Shown here piece after piece: positions 6,332-6,903 of a stretch of DNA of 6,903 nt; position 1 is the stretch's first letter, and the number at the start of each line of letters is the position of its first letter. Source of the DNA: DAIOGN01 sp036745245 (GTDB lineage: Bacteria; Zixibacteria; MSB-5A5; JAUVRN01). The stretch spans positions 1 to 6,903 of the forward strand of contig DAIOGN010000153.1 of the NCBI GenBank assembly GCA_036745245.1, in the 5' to 3' direction. The translations under genes were made by a program, and so were the position numbers. The notes under the pieces are model-generated. The model had not been told where the DNA came from. It did not search any database and saw only the letters and a list, made by a program, of their open reading frames with translations.

Positions 6332-6903
6332 GTGAAGGCACTCTACACCGTCGTACTGTGTTGTCTGACTTTCGGTTTGACCAGAGCCCAGGATCTGGCG
6401 CCGGATCACGAGCTATGGCCACCGGAGGTCTTCTCAAGCTCGTATGAGCTGATTGCCACTGAGGCCGAGATGGGTGCACTGGACACCCTCACCGGTCCGG
6501 CGCGCACCGAATTTCTGAAGCGCTTCTGGGTCCGGCGGGACCCGACTCCCTCTACCCCTAAAAACGAATTCAAGGAGCAATTCGGCGAGCGCGTGGACTA
6601 CACCCTCACGTGGTTCAAGGCAGTGAATACCCGCGACCCCTGGGATGCGCGCGGCACCGTGTACATCAAGTTCGGCGAACCCGACGACCGCCAGGATTCC
6701 GTGGACTTCTGGTACGCCCCCATGGATACGGCGAAGGTAAGCCATGGTCAGCCCACGCTCGACCGGGTATTCACACCCGCAGAGCGAGCCGATCCGAACT
6801 GGTTCAAACGGCACGATGGCGAGGTGTGGTTCTACTTCGCTCGGAACTTGGTGCTGCAATTCCAGGGGTATGGTCTCGACTACCAGCTGGTTCCCCTGGT
6901 GAA
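6332..6903 (+). CDS. Exported GWxTD-domain protein, N-terminal part
   Basis: The frame from GTG 6332 stays open to the right edge (190 full codons), so the gene is cut. It begins with a Sec signal peptide: Lys2, a hydrophobic stretch (about 3-16) and a likely cleavage after TRA19 before Gln20. There is no proper lipobox, so it is predicted to be periplasmic or secreted rather than a lipoprotein. The following region matches the GWxTD domain family: a YELIATEAE segment, FWVRRDPTPSTPKNEF (65-80) and the name-giving site read here as PWDARGTVYIKFGEPDD (103-119). The latter departs from the GWxTDRG consensus: PWDARG keeps the Trp and the RG, with Asp directly after the Trp. The role of GWxTD proteins is unknown to me; they occur as exported proteins in several environmental phyla. 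No opposite-strand gene is believable here. The gene is 54 bp from parE and may have its own unseen promoter. Confidence 0.85.
   Translation, partial: MKALYTVVLCCLTFGLTRAQDLAPDHELWPPEVFSSSYELIATEAEMGALDTLTGPARTEFLKRFWVRRDPTPSTPKNEFKEQFGERVDYTLTWFKAVNTRDPWDARGTVYIKFGEPDDRQDSVDFWYAPMDTAKVSHGQPTLDRVFTPAERADPNWFKRHDGEVWFYFARNLVLQFQGYGLDYQLVPLV

Noticed and set aside
6434..6859. Open frame on the minus strand near the right end (141 codons)
   Set aside because: Antisense to the GWxTD-domain gene, which has a signal peptide, a Shine-Dalgarno sequence and conserved motifs.

Overview
The window is GC-rich (about 60 % by eye) chromosomal bacterial DNA with every recognisable gene on the + strand. Gene content points to an environmental bacterium that carries a large molybdenum hydroxylase, a fused aldolase/dehydrogenase and a GWxTD-domain exported protein. 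GWxTD proteins are mostly known from Gemmatimonadota, Acidobacteriota, Bacteroidota/Rhodothermota-type and related lineages. The host phylum cannot be fixed from this window; a TATCTTG promoter element seen twice is compatible with, but does not prove, a Bacteroidota-like -7 box.

Left region (1-3443): a tightly packed operon for a molybdenum-cofactor enzyme of the xanthine oxidase family. It holds, in order, the C-terminal end of the large Mo-binding subunit (cut by the window edge), the FAD subunit, an XdhC-type cofactor-insertion protein and a MobA/MocA-type cytidylyltransferase. Junctions are an 8-bp overlap, a 4-bp ATGA overlap and a 4-nt gap. The FAD subunit carries four cysteines with the spacing of the extra [4Fe-4S] cluster of 4-hydroxybenzoyl-CoA reductase beta subunits, so the enzyme resembles that reductase more than xanthine or CO dehydrogenase. 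The [2Fe-2S] subunit is not in the window. The two downstream genes would make and insert the molybdenum cytidine dinucleotide cofactor.

Middle region (3444-5588): a short intergenic stretch, then one large gene for a class II aldolase fused to a short-chain dehydrogenase, the architecture of bifunctional rhamnulose-1-phosphate aldolase/lactaldehyde dehydrogenase. No other rhamnose gene lies nearby, so its substrate is open.

Right region (5589-6903): a ParD/ParE toxin-antitoxin pair with its own AT-rich promoter and palindromic operator. The two genes overlap by an unusual 89 bp. One extra base near 5942 would restore an 88-residue ParD and a standard 4-bp GTGA overlap, so a frameshift or base-call error is suspected. 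After a 54-bp spacer with two small hairpins comes the 5' part of an exported GWxTD-domain protein that runs off the right edge.

No RNA genes, CRISPR arrays, insertion sequences or long repeats were seen. The only gene-free stretches are short: 132, 91 and 54 bp.
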